Shown here one piece after another: positions 43,142 through 55,645 of a stretch of 64,000 nt of DNA. Source of the stretch: Pantoea dispersa. Its GTDB lineage: Bacteria; Pseudomonadota; Gammaproteobacteria; Enterobacterales; Enterobacteriaceae. Numbering within the stretch: the stretch's first letter is position 1; each line of letters opens with the position of its first letter. Below the pieces are notes generated by a model, which had not been told where the DNA came from, did no database searches, and saw only the letters and a list, made by a program, of their open reading frames with translations. The position numbers and the translations under genes are program-made. The stretch lies in assembly GCF_014155765.1 (NCBI RefSeq), contig NZ_SCKT01000012.1, forward strand, positions 2,154 through 66,153, written 5' to 3'.

Positions 43142-43326
43142 AACGAATCTTTTCCTGGTTCTATGCATGGTTAAGTCAGTCTTTTTTTTCACTAATACCG
43201 GTGATTGCGGCAGTAGCAGGTGGAATACTTTTGACAGCGCTTTTCCCTCATTATGGGCTGTTATTGACTCTACTCTGGGTCATTGCCATGGGTGCTATCT
43301 ACGTGAAATATTTTAGATGGTTTTGA
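43138..43326 (+). CDS. Small two-helix membrane protein
   Basis: The 62-residue protein MKRIFSWFYAWLSQSFFSLIP... has two membrane segments (FSLIPVIAAVAGGILLTALF and GLLLTLLWVIAMGAIYV). Its ATG overlaps the stop of the frameshifted gene, so the two form one translation unit. This could be a toxin/immunity or membrane-anchor pair, but nothing in the sequence proves it. Confidence 0.6.
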   Translation: MKRIFSWFYAWLSQSFFSLIPVIAAVAGGILLTALFPHYGLLLTLLWVIAMGAIYVKYFRWF

Positions 43327-43401
43327 CGGTCAATTTCAGTTGATACTTTATGTAATCCCTTCGTTGTTAAGCGCCTGCGACAGAATTTACCATTCTATTA
43401 C

Positions 43402-43424
43402 AAAGGCACCCGCGGGTGCCTTTG
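43402..43424. terminator. kdsA terminator
   Basis: A perfect GGCACCC/GGGTGCC stem is flanked by AAA and TTT on both sides, just past the kdsA stop. It may serve both strands. Confidence 0.65.
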
Positions 43425-43440
43425 CTGTTGCTATGACAAA

Positions 43441-44304
<864 letters not shown>

Positions 44305-44322
44305 TTAAATGTCGGGGGACGC

Positions 44323-45132
44323 TTAGTGCAGCGTCACCTGTTTCTGTTCAATTGCGTGGATCTGCACTTTAATCATCTCGCTGACCGGGTCTTCAGGACA
44401 CTGTTCAACGAAATAGGTCAAATCGGTCAGTGCGATATGCTCGCACTCCAGCTGGGCGTAAATCAAACCGCGGTCGCGAATCTCATAGGGATCGTCCGGG
44501 TCGATTTGCAGCAGCACCTGGCTGACATTGAGCGCCAGCTCCATCTGCTTCTCATCCATCAGCGCCGCTTTCAGCGTGTCGAGCATTTTGCGCATCACGC
44601 TGACGGTTTTCGCTTCGTCGAGGTCGTCAGAGTAGAGCTTTGCCGTCGGGCTGATGTTGCCCTTCAGCCACACTTCCAGCGTATGGGTGTCGAGCGTCTC
44701 ACCGTTAAACGGATTGATCAGCCACATTTCACCGTCGAGCCAGTCGGCACGCAGGATCAGCTGCGTCGGGAAAATCACCGGCATCAGCGGCAGCTCTAGC
44801 TCATCCGCAATGTGCAGCAGAATCACGCCGAGCGATACCGCCGTCCCCTGCCGGCTCTTCAGCACTTTATCGATCCACAGCGCGTCTGACAGATTGTAGA
44901 CGCCACTGGCACCGCCAAAGCCCCACTGCTGGTAAAACAGATCGAGCAGCTTCTCCAGCTGCAGATCCGCATCCTGTTCGCTACTGACATAGCGCCGCGC
45001 CTCTTCAACCAGGTCAGCCAGCTGCTGCTGGACGGAAGGCGCGGAAAAATCATTGCGTATGGCGCAGGTCGCGCCGATCACCGCTTCACTTAACGGTGTT
45101 TCACTGTAATCAAGTTGCACTGGCGAGGTCAT
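44323..45132 (-). CDS. sirB1: SirB1 family protein
   Basis: The 269-residue protein has a transglutaminase-like N-terminal half (GGASGVYNLSDALWIDKVLK, GTAVSLGVILLHIADEL) and TPR-like helices at the end. Its molecular role is unknown. Its start overlaps the sirB2 stop. Confidence 0.93.
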   Translation of the reverse strand: MTSPVQLDYSETPLSEAVIGATCAIRNDFSAPSVQQQLADLVEEARRYVSSEQDADLQLEKLLDLFYQQWGFGGASGVYNLSDALWIDKVLKSRQGTAVSLGVILLHIADELELPLMPVIFPTQLILRADWLDGEMWLINPFNGETLDTHTLEVWLKGNISPTAKLYSDDLDEAKTVSVMRKMLDTLKAALMDEKQMELALNVSQVLLQIDPDDPYEIRDRGLIYAQLECEHIALTDLTYFVEQCPEDPVSEMIKVQIHAIEQKQVTLH

Positions 45133-45527
45133 ACTATCCCCAATAACGGCATTTTGGTCATCGCCAGTTTAATCACCAGCAACAATGCGACCACGGCGAC
45201 TAAACAGGCGACCCAGCGGGTCGCCATGCTGCGCGGGCGACGACTCAATGCCACGGAACCTAAGGCGATGTAGATGATAACCGCTAACAGCTTCTCCGTC
45301 AGCCAGCTTCCTTGTGGGGTAAACGGATAAAAGTGGGTAATCAGCACCAGCAGTGCACCGCTGAGCAGCAGGAATGTATCGTTGATGTGCGGCACAATGC
45401 GCACCCAGCGGCGCTGCAGCAGGGCAGATCCGGTGGTCAGCCAGTAAAAACGCAGCAGAAACAGTGTGATGGTGATCGCGACTGTCAGCAGATGGAAATT
45501 TTTTATCAGCGGATACCAGCTGGCCAT
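45129..45527 (-). CDS. sirB2: SirB2 family membrane protein
   Basis: The 132-residue protein with four membrane helices keeps the family opening (PLIKNFHLLTVAITITLFLLRF) and VPHINDTFLLLSGALL. Its role is unknown. It is translationally coupled to sirB1. Confidence 0.93.
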   Translation of the reverse strand: MASWYPLIKNFHLLTVAITITLFLLRFYWLTTGSALLQRRWVRIVPHINDTFLLLSGALLVLITHFYPFTPQGSWLTEKLLAVIIYIALGSVALSRRPRSMATRWVACLVAVVALLLVIKLAMTKMPLLGIV

Positions 45528-45536
45528 AGTGCTTCC

Positions 45537-46370
45537 TTAAGTAAGTTGTCCAAGCGTGACGCGCGGATTGCCGCCGTAATCCTCAACGGTGGTGACCGCC
45601 TGAAAGCCATTACGGGTTAGCAGCGCGCGTACAGCCTCGCCCTGCTGCCAGCCGTGTTCCAGCAGCAGCCAACCCTGCGGCTGCAACCAGTGCGGCGCGC
45701 GTTCAATGATTAATCGTAAATCGGCCAGCCCGGCCTCCTCCGCCACCAGCGCGCTGAGCGGCTCAAAACGCACGTCGCCCTGCTGCAGATGTTCATCGGC
45801 GGCATCAATGTAAGGCGGATTGCTGACAATCAGATCGAAACGTTGGGCGGGCAGATCGTCGAACCAGTGGCTGAGCACAAATCCGGCGTTGGTGAGGTGC
45901 AGGCGCTGGGCGTTGTCCTGCGCCAGCGCAACCGCAGCGGCGATGCGGTCGCAGCCGGTAATCTGACAATCGGGCCGCTCGCTGGCCAGCGCCAGCGCAA
46001 TGGCGCCGGTGCCGGTGCCGAGATCGAGCACCGCGGAGGGCGTCGCGGGCAGCCGCAGCAGCGCCTGCTCCACCAGCACTTCGGTATCCGGACGCGGAAT
46101 CAGCGTGGCATCACTGACGCGTAGCGGCAGCGACCAGAACTCGCGTTCGCCCACCAGATGCGCAATCGGCTCACCGCGCACGCGGCGTGCCAGTAACGTC
46201 TCCAGCTGTGCCAGTTGCGCATCATCGAGCGGGCTGTCGTCAAACGCTATCAGCCAGCTGCGCGACTTGCCGGTGACAAAACCCAGCAGAATCTCCGCGT
46301 CGCGCTTCGGGCTATCGCCTCCGCACAACGCAGCCTGCGCCTGCTGCAGCCAGCGCCGGACGTTCATCAC
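45537..46370 (-). CDS. prmC: Release factor glutamine methyltransferase PrmC
   Basis: The 277-residue SAM-dependent methylase modifies the Gln of the GGQ motif in RF1 and RF2. SAM motif I is [15 protein letters not shown] and the catalytic motif is NPPYID. It overlaps the prfA stop, matching its substrate relationship. Confidence 0.97.
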   Translation of the reverse strand: MMNVRRWLQQAQAALCGGDSPKRDAEILLGFVTGKSRSWLIAFDDSPLDDAQLAQLETLLARRVRGEPIAHLVGEREFWSLPLRVSDATLIPRPDTEVLVEQALLRLPATPSAVLDLGTGTGAIALALASERPDCQITGCDRIAAAVALAQDNAQRLHLTNAGFVLSHWFDDLPAQRFDLIVSNPPYIDAADEHLQQGDVRFEPLSALVAEEAGLADLRLIIERAPHWLQPQGWLLLEHGWQQGEAVRALLTRNGFQAVTTVEDYGGNPRVTLGQLT

Positions 46371-47449
46371 TCCTGCCCGGCCAGTGCGGCCAGCTGGTCA
46401 GCCTGATACTCCTGCACAATCGGCTCGATCAGCGTATCCAGCTTGCCTTCCATGGTTTCGTCGAGGCGGTAGAGCGTCAGGTTGATACGGTGATCGGTGA
46501 CGCGCCCCTGCGGGAAGTTATAGGTACGAATACGGTCGGAACGGTCGCCGCTGCCCAGCAGATTACGCCGCGTCGAGGCTTCCGCCGCCTGGCGCTTCGC
46601 CATTTCCGCTGCGTGAATGCGTGCACCCAGCACCGCCAGCGCTTTGGCTTTGTTTTTGTGCTGCGAGCGCTCATCCTGGCACTCCACCACGATGCCGGTT
46701 GGCAGGTGGGTGATACGGATCGCCGAATCGGTGGTGTTAACGTGCTGACCGCCCGCGCCGGAAGAGCGGAAAGTGTCGATTTTCAGATCGCCCGGATTGA
46801 TGTCCGGCAGCTCGGCTTCCGGCAGCTCCGGCATCACCGCCACGGTACAGGCGGAGGTGTGAATGCGCCCCTGCGATTCGGTTTCCGGCACGCGCTGCAC
46901 GCGATGGCCGCCGGATTCAAACTTCATGCGGCCATAGGCGCCATCACCGGTAATACGCGCAATGACTTCTTTGTAGCCGCCATGCTCGCCGTCGTTGGCG
47001 CTCATGATCTCCACCTGCCAGCGGCGCGCTTCGGCATAGCGGCTGTACATGCGGAACAGATCGCCGGCGAAAATCGCCGCTTCGTCGCCACCGGTGCCGG
47101 CGCGCACTTCGATAAAGCACGGACGTTCATCGTCGGGATCTTTCGGCAGCAGCAGCACCTGAAGTTGCTGTTCCAGCACCTCGCGCTTGTCGCGCGATAG
47201 TTTCAACTCTTCCTGCGCCATGTCGCGCATTTCCGCATCGTCGAGCAGCATTTCAGCCGTTTCGACATCTTCCTGCACCTGCTGCCATTCGCGGAAACAA
47301 CGGGTGACGTCGCTCAGCTGGGCATATTCACGTGATAACGCGCGGAAACGGTCCTGATCGCCAATTACGCCGGCATCGCCCAGTAACGCTTCAACTTCTT
47401 CATGGCGTTCCTGCAGCGCTTCCAGCTTGGCAACAATCGAGCTCTTCAT
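46367..47449 (-). CDS. prfA: Peptide chain release factor 1
   Basis: The 360-residue RF1 ends translation at UAA and UAG. The catalytic loop is [15 protein letters not shown], with the anticodon-like recognition domain before it. Normal length; part of the hemA-prfA-prmC operon. Confidence 0.98.
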   Translation of the reverse strand: MKSSIVAKLEALQERHEEVEALLGDAGVIGDQDRFRALSREYAQLSDVTRCFREWQQVQEDVETAEMLLDDAEMRDMAQEELKLSRDKREVLEQQLQVLLLPKDPDDERPCFIEVRAGTGGDEAAIFAGDLFRMYSRYAEARRWQVEIMSANDGEHGGYKEVIARITGDGAYGRMKFESGGHRVQRVPETESQGRIHTSACTVAVMPELPEAELPDINPGDLKIDTFRSSGAGGQHVNTTDSAIRITHLPTGIVVECQDERSQHKNKAKALAVLGARIHAAEMAKRQAAEASTRRNLLGSGDRSDRIRTYNFPQGRVTDHRINLTLYRLDETMEGKLDTLIEPIVQEYQADQLAALAGQE

Positions 47450-47490
47450 CTAATAGAGGGTATCCCAGTGATAGGTCGTGACAGACCAGA

Positions 47491-48747
47491 TTACTCTAAA
47501 CCGAGGCTGTCACGTAAGATCTGCAGGCGTTCGCTGTCGCCGTCGCGCGCGGCCTGCTGCAGTGATTTGGTTGGTGCATGAATTAAACGGTTGGTGAGCT
47601 TGTGTGCCAGCTCCTGCAAGACTTTTTCGGCATCAGCACCCTGACGCAACGCCGCCAGCGCGCGATCCTGCAGCTCGGCGCGCACGTCGTCAGCCTGCGC
47701 GCGGTATTCGCGGATGGTTTCACCGGCGCTTTGCGCGCGCAGCCAGGCCATGAATTCACCGCTCTCCTGCACCACAATGCTTTCCGCCTGCACCGCCGCC
47801 GCTTTGCGCTGCGCCATGTTCTGCTCGATGATCGCCTGCAGATCATCCACGCTGTACAGGTAGGCGTTAGCGAGCTTGCCCACTTCCGGCTCGACATCGC
47901 GCGGCACGGCGATATCCACCAGCAGCATAGGCTGATTGCGGCGCGCCTTCAGCGCCCGTTCCACCATGCCTTTGCCAATAATCGGCAGCGGACTGGCGGT
48001 GGAGGAGATAATGATATCGGCATCGGCCAGGCGGGTTTCGATATCGGCAAGGCCAATCACTTCGGCGCCCACTTCGTCCGCCAGCAGCTGTGCGCGTTCG
48101 CGCGTGCGGTTGGCGATCATCAGTTTGCGCACGCTGTGTTCGCGCAGGTGACGCGCCACCAGTTCGATGGTTTCACCGGCACCGACCAGCAGCACGTTAA
48201 CGCTGCTGAGTGATTCGAAAATCTGACGGGCTAAGGAGCAGGCAGCAAAGGCGACCGACACCGCGCTGGCGCCGATTTCGGTTTCGGTGCGCACGCGCTT
48301 GGCCACCGAGAAGGTTTTCTGGAACATGCGTTCCAGCTCGCTACTCAGCGCATGGTCGCGCGAGGAGTCAGCATGGGCTTTTTTGACCTGACCGAGAATC
48401 TGTGGCTCGCCCAGCACCAGCGAGTCGAGCCCGCTGGCCACGCGCATCAGGTGGCTGACCGCCGCGTTGTCCTGATGCCAGTACAGGCTGTTGCGCACGT
48501 CCTCTTCACGTAAGTCGTGATACTCGCACAACCAGCGCACCAGCCGCTCCTGCAGATCGGTCTGCTGCTCTACGCTGAGGTAGAGTTCCGTCCGGTTACA
48601 GGTAGAAAGCACCACCCCGCTCTGCACCATCGGCTGAGACAGCAAGCTGTTCAGCGCCTGGTCCAGCGTGTCTGGCGTGAACGAAACACGTTCGCGCAGC
48701 GCAACAGGTGCGGTTTTGTGGTTGATTCCGAGAGCAAGCAGCGTCAT
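47491..48747 (-). CDS. hemA: Glutamyl-tRNA reductase
   Basis: The 418-residue enzyme reduces Glu-tRNA to glutamate-1-semialdehyde for heme. Catalytic Cys is in [12 protein letters not shown] and the NADPH-binding region is [17 protein letters not shown]. The start [15 protein letters not shown] is the conserved one; a 17-codon upstream extension is ignored. It is divergent from lolB. Confidence 0.98.
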   Translation of the reverse strand: MTLLALGINHKTAPVALRERVSFTPDTLDQALNSLLSQPMVQSGVVLSTCNRTELYLSVEQQTDLQERLVRWLCEYHDLREEDVRNSLYWHQDNAAVSHLMRVASGLDSLVLGEPQILGQVKKAHADSSRDHALSSELERMFQKTFSVAKRVRTETEIGASAVSVAFAACSLARQIFESLSSVNVLLVGAGETIELVARHLREHSVRKLMIANRTRERAQLLADEVGAEVIGLADIETRLADADIIISSTASPLPIIGKGMVERALKARRNQPMLLVDIAVPRDVEPEVGKLANAYLYSVDDLQAIIEQNMAQRKAAAVQAESIVVQESGEFMAWLRAQSAGETIREYRAQADDVRAELQDRALAALRQGADAEKVLQELAHKLTNRLIHAPTKSLQQAARDGDSERLQILRDSLGLE

Positions 48748-48963
48748 GGTGATTCGGGTTGGGAAGTCCCAATAATTGTCAGGTTTTGTGCTGCGCATTC
48801 TACAAGATGCAACAGATCAAGAAAAGCCATACAAAGCCTATGACTGTAATAAGATTAAACTGATCGTGCGCAATTATCCTGACATCGCCATTGACGGCAC
48901 AGAGACGGATGGTTAGCGTTACCTGTTACGACGTAAAAACGTGTCTGAGGAGACGACCACGTG

Positions 48964-49590
48964 ATGCATTTGCCCCCGCGCCAGCTGTTGCGCCTTTTGC
49001 CCCTTGCCAGCGTGTTGCTGGCTGCCTGTAGCATCAATAAACCGCAGCAAGGTCCCGGTCCCAGCACGACATCGCCGCAGTGGCAGCAACATCAGCAGGC
49101 GGTAGCGAAAATCACCCAGTACCAGACGCGCGGCGCGTTTGCCTATCTGTCGGATAAACAAAAGGTTTATGCCCGATTTAACTGGCAGCAAACTGCTGCA
49201 GACCGCTACCGTCTGCTGCTGACTAACCCGCTCGGCAGCACCGAACTGCAGCTCGACGCGCAGGGTTCGGTGGTGCAGATTGTCGATAACAAAGGCAAAC
49301 GCTACGTCAGCAACGACGCGGAGAAGATGATTTCCCAGCTCACCGGCATGGATATTCCGCTGGCGAACCTGCGTCAGTGGATGATGGGGCTGCCAGGCGA
49401 CGCCAGCGACTACCAGCTGAACAACAATTATCAGCTGCAAAGCCTGACCTACAGCCGCAACGGCCAGCAGTGGAAGGTGAATATCAGCGATTACGACAGC
49501 AAGGTGAACCCGCCGCTGCCGGCCAACCTCGAACTGACCGAAGGCGGTCAGCGCATCAAACTGCGCATGGATAGCTGGACCACACAATGA
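48964..49590 (+). CDS. lolB: Outer-membrane lipoprotein LolB
   Basis: The 208-residue lipoprotein accepts lipoproteins from LolA and inserts them in the outer membrane. The signal peptide ends in LAAC, with SerIle after the Cys (not Asp), so it goes to the outer membrane. A GTG one codon earlier is an alternative start; AGGAG lies upstream. The stop overlaps ispE. Confidence 0.96.
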   Translation: MHLPPRQLLRLLPLASVLLAACSINKPQQGPGPSTTSPQWQQHQQAVAKITQYQTRGAFAYLSDKQKVYARFNWQQTAADRYRLLLTNPLGSTELQLDAQGSVVQIVDNKGKRYVSNDAEKMISQLTGMDIPLANLRQWMMGLPGDASDYQLNNNYQLQSLTYSRNGQQWKVNISDYDSKVNPPLPANLELTEGGQRIKLRMDSWTTQ

Positions 49591-50444
49591 TCACCACCTG
49601 GCCCGCGCCGGCAAAGCTCAACCTGTTTCTCTACATTACCGGCCGTCGTGCAGACGGCTACCACAATTTGCAGACGCTGTTTCAGTTTCTCGATGTTGGC
49701 GACACCCTGGAGATTACCCCGGATAACAGCGGCAGTATCACCCTGCTGACGCCGCTCGACGGCGTGGCTGATGAAGACAACCTGATCGTGCGGGCGGCGC
49801 TGGCGCTGCGCGCCGCAGCGGCGGACAAAGGCACGCTGCCGCCGCAGGCCGGTGCCCGGATCGCGCTGGAGAAGCGCCTGCCGATGGGCGGTGGTCTGGG
49901 CGGTGGCTCGTCTGATGCCGCGACGGTGCTGGTGGCGCTGAACCATCTGTGGCGCACCCAGCTCAGCGTGGATGAGCTGGCTACGCTTGGCGTGCGTCTC
50001 GGTGCTGATGTGCCGGTATTCGTGCGCGGCCATGCGGCGTTTGCCGAAGGGGTCGGCGAGCAATTGCAGCCCGCGTTTCCGGCGGAAAAATGGTATCTGG
50101 TGGCGCATCCTGGCGTCAGCATCGCTACCCCGGATCTGTTTCGCGATCCTGAACTGACGCGCGATTCACCAATACGCACATTAGATGAACTGTTGCAGCG
50201 TCCTTTTCACAATGATTGTGAAGCGGTAGCAAGAAAACGTTTTCGTGAGGTTGATGCGCTGCTTTCCTGGCTGCTAGAATACGCGCCGTCGCGCCTGACA
50301 GGGACCGGCGCTTGTGTGTTTGCTGAATTTGACACCGAGTCCGCTGCTCGTCAGGTGCTGGAGCTTGCCCCGAAATGGATGTGCGGATTTGTGGCGCGTG
50401 GGCTTAATCTCTCGCCGTTACAGCGCACCCTTTCCGGGCTCTAA
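49587..50444 (+). CDS. ispE: CDP-methylerythritol kinase IspE
   Basis: The 285-residue GHMP kinase belongs to the MEP isoprenoid pathway. Motifs are [19 protein letters not shown] and the ATP loop [14 protein letters not shown]. It overlaps lolB by ATGA, as in enterics. Confidence 0.97.
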   Translation: MITTWPAPAKLNLFLYITGRRADGYHNLQTLFQFLDVGDTLEITPDNSGSITLLTPLDGVADEDNLIVRAALALRAAAADKGTLPPQAGARIALEKRLPMGGGLGGGSSDAATVLVALNHLWRTQLSVDELATLGVRLGADVPVFVRGHAAFAEGVGEQLQPAFPAEKWYLVAHPGVSIATPDLFRDPELTRDSPIRTLDELLQRPFHNDCEAVARKRFREVDALLSWLLEYAPSRLTGTGACVFAEFDTESAARQVLELAPKWMCGFVARGLNLSPLQRTLSGL

Positions 50445-50542
50445 GCGTAAACGTGACAGTGTCACCTTGTTCCAGACACTGCACGTGACGCATTAACACA
50501 CCCGTATGAACAGGCTCAAATGTATTCGCCGGTTATTTTTGA

Positions 50543-51529
<987 letters not shown>

Positions 51530-51540
51530 TTGTTCGCGAA

Positions 51541-51567
51541 AAACCGGGCGCCCTGCCCGGTTTTTTA
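51541..51567 (+). terminator. prs terminator
   Basis: An AACCGGGC/GCCCGGTT stem with a 5-base loop is followed by six T, 13 bases after the prs stop. Confidence 0.88.
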
Positions 51568-51754
51568 TTGCCTGTGCGCGGAGTAACATCCCGATAAAGC
51601 CGCTTCCGCCGCCACTATTTGCGCGATAAATGGCCTCAAAATCCGCCAATCTCCCCGCCTTCCACTCTTTTTATCAGACAAGCGCATCCGGGCTTTAGCG
51701 GTCCAGTGATTAGTGATATTTTTCACCACACTTTTGCTGAGAACTCCGACCACC

Positions 51755-52924
51755 ATGCCACTCGACATTTATACGTTGTTTATTTGCGAGCTCTACGTGC
51801 TGGGGTTTCTGAGCATTATTTTGATTTTTGCCTGGGTCGGGGCGCAGTACGACCGGGTGCTGGGTTTTACCACCCTGACGCTAATACTGACGCTTGCCGC
51901 CGTGCTGCTCAGCAGCCTGCGCAGCGCCGGTTTGCACTTTTTGCCGGTGGCGGTCGGGAATGTCATTATGCTGCTGGCCTACGGCACCCTGCTCAACGCC
52001 TTTCGTACTTTTTGCCGCCTACCGCTCGGTTTTTGCTGGATCACTGGCGCGCTGCTGTGGGCGCTGCTTTGTGCTTTTCCGCAGTTCTATCACGGCCAGC
52101 CGAAACGCGTGCTGGTCATGTGCCTGCTGTGCATCATCTTTACCGCCGCGCTGATTCGTCTGCTGTGGCAGGCGCGCGCCACGCTGACCGTCACTTTCTG
52201 GCCCGCGCAGATACTGCTGTGGATCCACTTACTGTTCCATCTGGCACGCATTTTCCTTGACGATGCGGTAGCCACCCCCGTGCCGGGTGCCATTGGCGGT
52301 TCCGGCTTTTCGGTGTATGTGATTCTGGAGTCGATCCTCTTCGTCATCGGCCTGACATTCACTATCCTGGCGATGGTTAATGAGCGGACGCAGATCGCCC
52401 ATAAGCTGGCGTCGCTACACGATCCGCTCACCGGCGTCTGGAACCGGCGCGCGCTGTTTGAAGCCGCAGAAAAACTGCTGCTGCGCCACGCACGTTTGCC
52501 GCAGCCCTATATTTACAGTGCAGTGCTGTTCGACCTCGATCATTTCAAAAGCATCAACGATCGTTATGGCCATCAGCAGGGGGATCGGGTGCTGGTCGAT
52601 TTTTGTCAGGTGGTAAAAGCGTTAATGCCGGTTGAGGGTCAGTTTGCCCGGCTGGGCGGTGAGGAGTTTGCCGCGTTGCTTCCTGGCGACAGTGAGCAGG
52701 CGCAGCGCATATGTGAGCGTATCCGGCTGGCGACACAGCTGTCGCTACCCAACGACATCGGCTATACGGTGAGCATTGGCTTTGCCACTGCCAGCCAGCG
52801 GCATCAGGCGTTTCCCGCCCTGCTGGCGCTGGCTGATGAAGCCTTGTATCGCGCTAAAGCCGCCGGACGTAACCGCGTCGAAGGTTATCAGACGCCGCAG
52901 GCGGCAATGGCGGAAGCCGGTTAG
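51755..52924 (+). CDS. Membrane diguanylate cyclase (GGDEF)
   Basis: The 389-residue enzyme makes cyclic di-GMP. About six membrane helices fill residues 1-215, followed by a GGDEF domain with HDPLTGVWNRRALFE, FDLDHFKSINDRYGH and the active-site GGEEF. The RxxD inhibitory site five residues before GGEEF is not present. It occupies the place where E. coli has dauA, between prs and ychH. The chosen ATG has only a weak ribosome site; a start 14 codons earlier is possible. Confidence 0.9.
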   Translation: MPLDIYTLFICELYVLGFLSIILIFAWVGAQYDRVLGFTTLTLILTLAAVLLSSLRSAGLHFLPVAVGNVIMLLAYGTLLNAFRTFCRLPLGFCWITGALLWALLCAFPQFYHGQPKRVLVMCLLCIIFTAALIRLLWQARATLTVTFWPAQILLWIHLLFHLARIFLDDAVATPVPGAIGGSGFSVYVILESILFVIGLTFTILAMVNERTQIAHKLASLHDPLTGVWNRRALFEAAEKLLLRHARLPQPYIYSAVLFDLDHFKSINDRYGHQQGDRVLVDFCQVVKALMPVEGQFARLGGEEFAALLPGDSEQAQRICERIRLATQLSLPNDIGYTVSIGFATASQRHQAFPALLALADEALYRAKAAGRNRVEGYQTPQAAMAEAG

Positions 52925-53199
52925 TGCGTTGAGTGGTGATCGCGACGGCAGCGTTTGTCACCGTAGTGACGCAGCCAGTAATAGCGGTCTTCCACCCTCT
53001 CCCGTCCGCTGACGCGTGCGCCGACCAGCCACAGTAGGGCACCCACAAAAATACTGAACATCGCTCCATGCGCGAGGAACTGTGGCAGGTTGACCGACGG
53101 TAGCTGGTTAATGATGGAATAACCCACTCCGAGCACCATGGTTAACAAGCCGAGACACATCAAACCATTACCGACGGTGCGGCAGTGTTGACGTTTCAT
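52921..53199 (-). CDS. ychH: YchH stress-induced membrane protein
   Basis: The 92-residue protein has two membrane helices (GLMCLGLLTMVLGVGYSIIN and AMFSIFVGALLWLVG) and a His/Arg-rich tail. YchH is a general-stress protein of unknown mechanism beside pth in enterics. Its stop overlaps that of the GGDEF gene tail to tail. Confidence 0.92.
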   Translation of the reverse strand: MKRQHCRTVGNGLMCLGLLTMVLGVGYSIINQLPSVNLPQFLAHGAMFSIFVGALLWLVGARVSGRERVEDRYYWLRHYGDKRCRRDHHSTH

Positions 53200-53460
53200 G
53201 ATTTACCTCCATCCTTTTCAGCAACGCAGAAAACAGCACGTTTGGTTAACTGGCCATAAGTTTAGGCAATGACTGGCGGTTAAGATGCGTACAGGATCAC
53301 ACATCCTTCACAATGTCTGACAAAACTTTACCGCCAGCGCCTTGATTTCGATAGAAATTGATTAGTCACCTCAGGTCATTAATCTGCCATTACGCCCTTT
53401 GTCATCCCCGCCGGCAGGCAGTAAACTATCGCCCTTTCGCAGCGAGACAGGATAAACATC

Positions 53461-54048
53461 GTGAGCAGCATTAAACTGATTGTGGGGCTGGCCAATCCCG
53501 GCGCTGAATACGCGGCAACGCGCCATAACGCTGGCGCCTGGTATGTGGATTTACTTTGCTCGCGCCATAATCAGTCCCTCAAAGAGGAGCCGAAGTTTTT
53601 CGGCTACACCGCGCGCCTGTCGCTGGCCGGCGAGGATGTGCGCCTGTTGGTGCCCACTACCTTTATGAACCTGAGCGGCAAAGCGGTGGCGGCGATGGCA
53701 ACGTTCTATCGCATTACGCCGGAAGAGATTCTGGTGGCACACGATGAAATGGACCTGCCGCCAGGCGTGGCGAAATTCAAACAGGGCGGCGGCCATGGCG
53801 GTCATAACGGCCTGAAAGACATCATCAGCAAGCTCGGTAATAACAACAATTTTCATCGCCTGCGCGTCGGTATCGGCCATCCGGGCGATCGTAACAAGGT
53901 CACCGGATTTGTGCTCGGCAAGGCACCGGCCAGCGAACAGAAGCTGATTGACGAGGCGGTCGACGAAGCGGTGCGCTGTACCGAGCTGTGGCTAAAAGAA
54001 GACAAGATTAAGGCGATGAACCGCCTGCACGCCTTCAAAGCCAGCTAA
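53461..54048 (+). CDS. pth: Peptidyl-tRNA hydrolase
   Basis: The 195-residue hydrolase recycles peptidyl-tRNA. The catalytic Asn, His and Asp are in [15 protein letters not shown] and [11 protein letters not shown], with [10 protein letters not shown]. The start is GTG with AGGA eight bases upstream. An AATTCCC/GGGAATT inverted repeat follows the stop. Confidence 0.97.
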   Translation: MSSIKLIVGLANPGAEYAATRHNAGAWYVDLLCSRHNQSLKEEPKFFGYTARLSLAGEDVRLLVPTTFMNLSGKAVAAMATFYRITPEEILVAHDEMDLPPGVAKFKQGGGHGGHNGLKDIISKLGNNNNFHRLRVGIGHPGDRNKVTGFVLGKAPASEQKLIDEAVDEAVRCTELWLKEDKIKAMNRLHAFKAS

Positions 54049-54081
54049 GCCAATTCCCGCGCCGCCGCAGGGAATTCTGTG

Positions 54082-54087
54082 TATAAT
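54082..54087 (+). promoter_or_regulatory. ychF promoter -10
   Basis: A perfect TATAAT lies about 70 bases before ychF. No good -35 is seen at the normal distance. Confidence 0.4.
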
Positions 54088-54155
54088 GCGCGAAAATTTT
54101 TGAATCAGTCGGCGCTGTCTGCCAGCGCTGCACACTCAGTGAGAAAGGTAAGATC

Positions 54156-55247
54156 ATGGGATTTAAATGCGGTATTGTGGGCCTGCCGAACGTCGGTAAA
54201 TCCACCCTGTTCAACGCGCTGACCAAAGCGGGTATCGAAGCAGCCAACTTTCCGTTCTGCACCATCGAGCCCAACACCGGCGTGGTGCCGATGCCTGACC
54301 TGCGCCTCGATCAGCTGAGCGAGATTGTTAAGCCACAGCGCGTGGTGCCAACCACCATGGAGTTCGTGGACATCGCCGGTCTGGTAAAAGGCGCGTCGAA
54401 AGGTGAAGGCCTGGGCAACCAGTTCCTGACCAACATCCGTGAAACAGAAGCTATTGGCCACGTGGTACGCTGCTTTGAAAACGACAACATCATCCACGTC
54501 TCCGGTAAAGTAAACCCGGCGGAAGATATTGATGTCATCAACACCGAGCTGGCGCTGTCGGATCTCGACACCTGCGAACGTGCCATTCAGCGCTGTCAGA
54601 AGAAAGCCAAAGGCGGCGACAAAGATGCTAAGGCGGAACTGGGCGCGCTGGAGAAGTGCCTGCCGCATCTGGAAAACGCCGGTATGCTGCGCTCGCTGGC
54701 GCTGGACGCCGATGAGAAAGCAGCGATCCGCTATCTCAGCTTCCTGACACTGAAGCCGACCATGTACATCGCCAACGTCAATGAAGACGGTTTCGAGAAC
54801 AACCCGTATCTCGACCAGGTGCGCGCGATTGCTGAAGCCGAAGGCTCAGTGGTGGTGCCGGTCTGTGCGGCAGTGGAATCGGACATCGCCGAACTGGAAG
54901 ATGAAGAGCGCGACGAATTCATGGCTGAACTGGGCCTGGAAGAGCCGGGCCTCAACCGCGTGATCCGCGCTGGTTACGCCCTGCTCAACCTGCAGACTTA
55001 CTTCACCGCAGGCGTGAAAGAAGTGCGTGCCTGGACCATCCCGGTTGGCGCCACCGCACCGCAGGCAGCCGGTAAAATCCACACCGACTTCGAAAAAGGC
55101 TTTATCCGCGCTCAGACCATCGCATTCGAAGATTTCATCACATACAAAGGTGAACAGGGCGCGAAAGAAGCCGGCAAAATGCGTTCAGAAGGTAAAGAGT
55201 ACATCGTGAAAGATGGCGATGTGATGAACTTCCTGTTTAACGTCTGA
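54156..55247 (+). CDS. ychF: YchF/Ola1 ATPase
   Basis: This 363-residue OBG-family P-loop protein has G1 [15 protein letters not shown]3 [10 protein letters not shown] and the ATP-preferring NVNE. A TGS domain ends it. It is a ribosome-linked ATPase that tunes translation initiation. It follows pth, as usual. Confidence 0.98.
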   Translation: MGFKCGIVGLPNVGKSTLFNALTKAGIEAANFPFCTIEPNTGVVPMPDLRLDQLSEIVKPQRVVPTTMEFVDIAGLVKGASKGEGLGNQFLTNIRETEAIGHVVRCFENDNIIHVSGKVNPAEDIDVINTELALSDLDTCERAIQRCQKKAKGGDKDAKAELGALEKCLPHLENAGMLRSLALDADEKAAIRYLSFLTLKPTMYIANVNEDGFENNPYLDQVRAIAEAEGSVVVPVCAAVESDIAELEDEERDEFMAELGLEEPGLNRVIRAGYALLNLQTYFTAGVKEVRAWTIPVGATAPQAAGKIHTDFEKGFIRAQTIAFEDFITYKGEQGAKEAGKMRSEGKEYIVKDGDVMNFLFNV

Positions 55248-55645
55248 TTGGCTTCCAGGGTGTCATGAGGTTCCACTTATCTCATGAACCCGCAAAAAAT
55301 AAAATCCACGCCATTGCGTGGATTTTTTATTACATGCTTTTTACGGGCGGGGATAAATTGCCAGCGCCAGTCACATCCCACTCTTTACGGCGGCTGGTCA
55401 AAATCTCGGCTGCGGCGCTACTTATAGCTCCCCTTACCGAACCACAGTACCTGTTTAATCGAAACGGGCAACCAGGCTGATGCTATTGAAGTACAGCCTG
55501 GCTCACTGAAACCAACGGTACTCCCTGGATATACAGCAATTTAACTTATCCTGATGAACGAAAGGTTTCGAGGCAGGATTGGCTGATAAACCTGATGGAC
55601 CTAAATATACTTACGCTTTGTTTGTCATTATTACAGAGCGCACTC
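55248..55645 (+). terminator. ychF terminator and fic upstream region
   Basis: A strong AAATCCACG/CGTGGATTT stem followed by TTTTTATT (55302-55328) ends ychF. A second perfect CCAGGCTG/CAGCCTGG hairpin (55472-55501) lies in the otherwise featureless stretch before fic. No gene is visible here. Confidence 0.7.
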
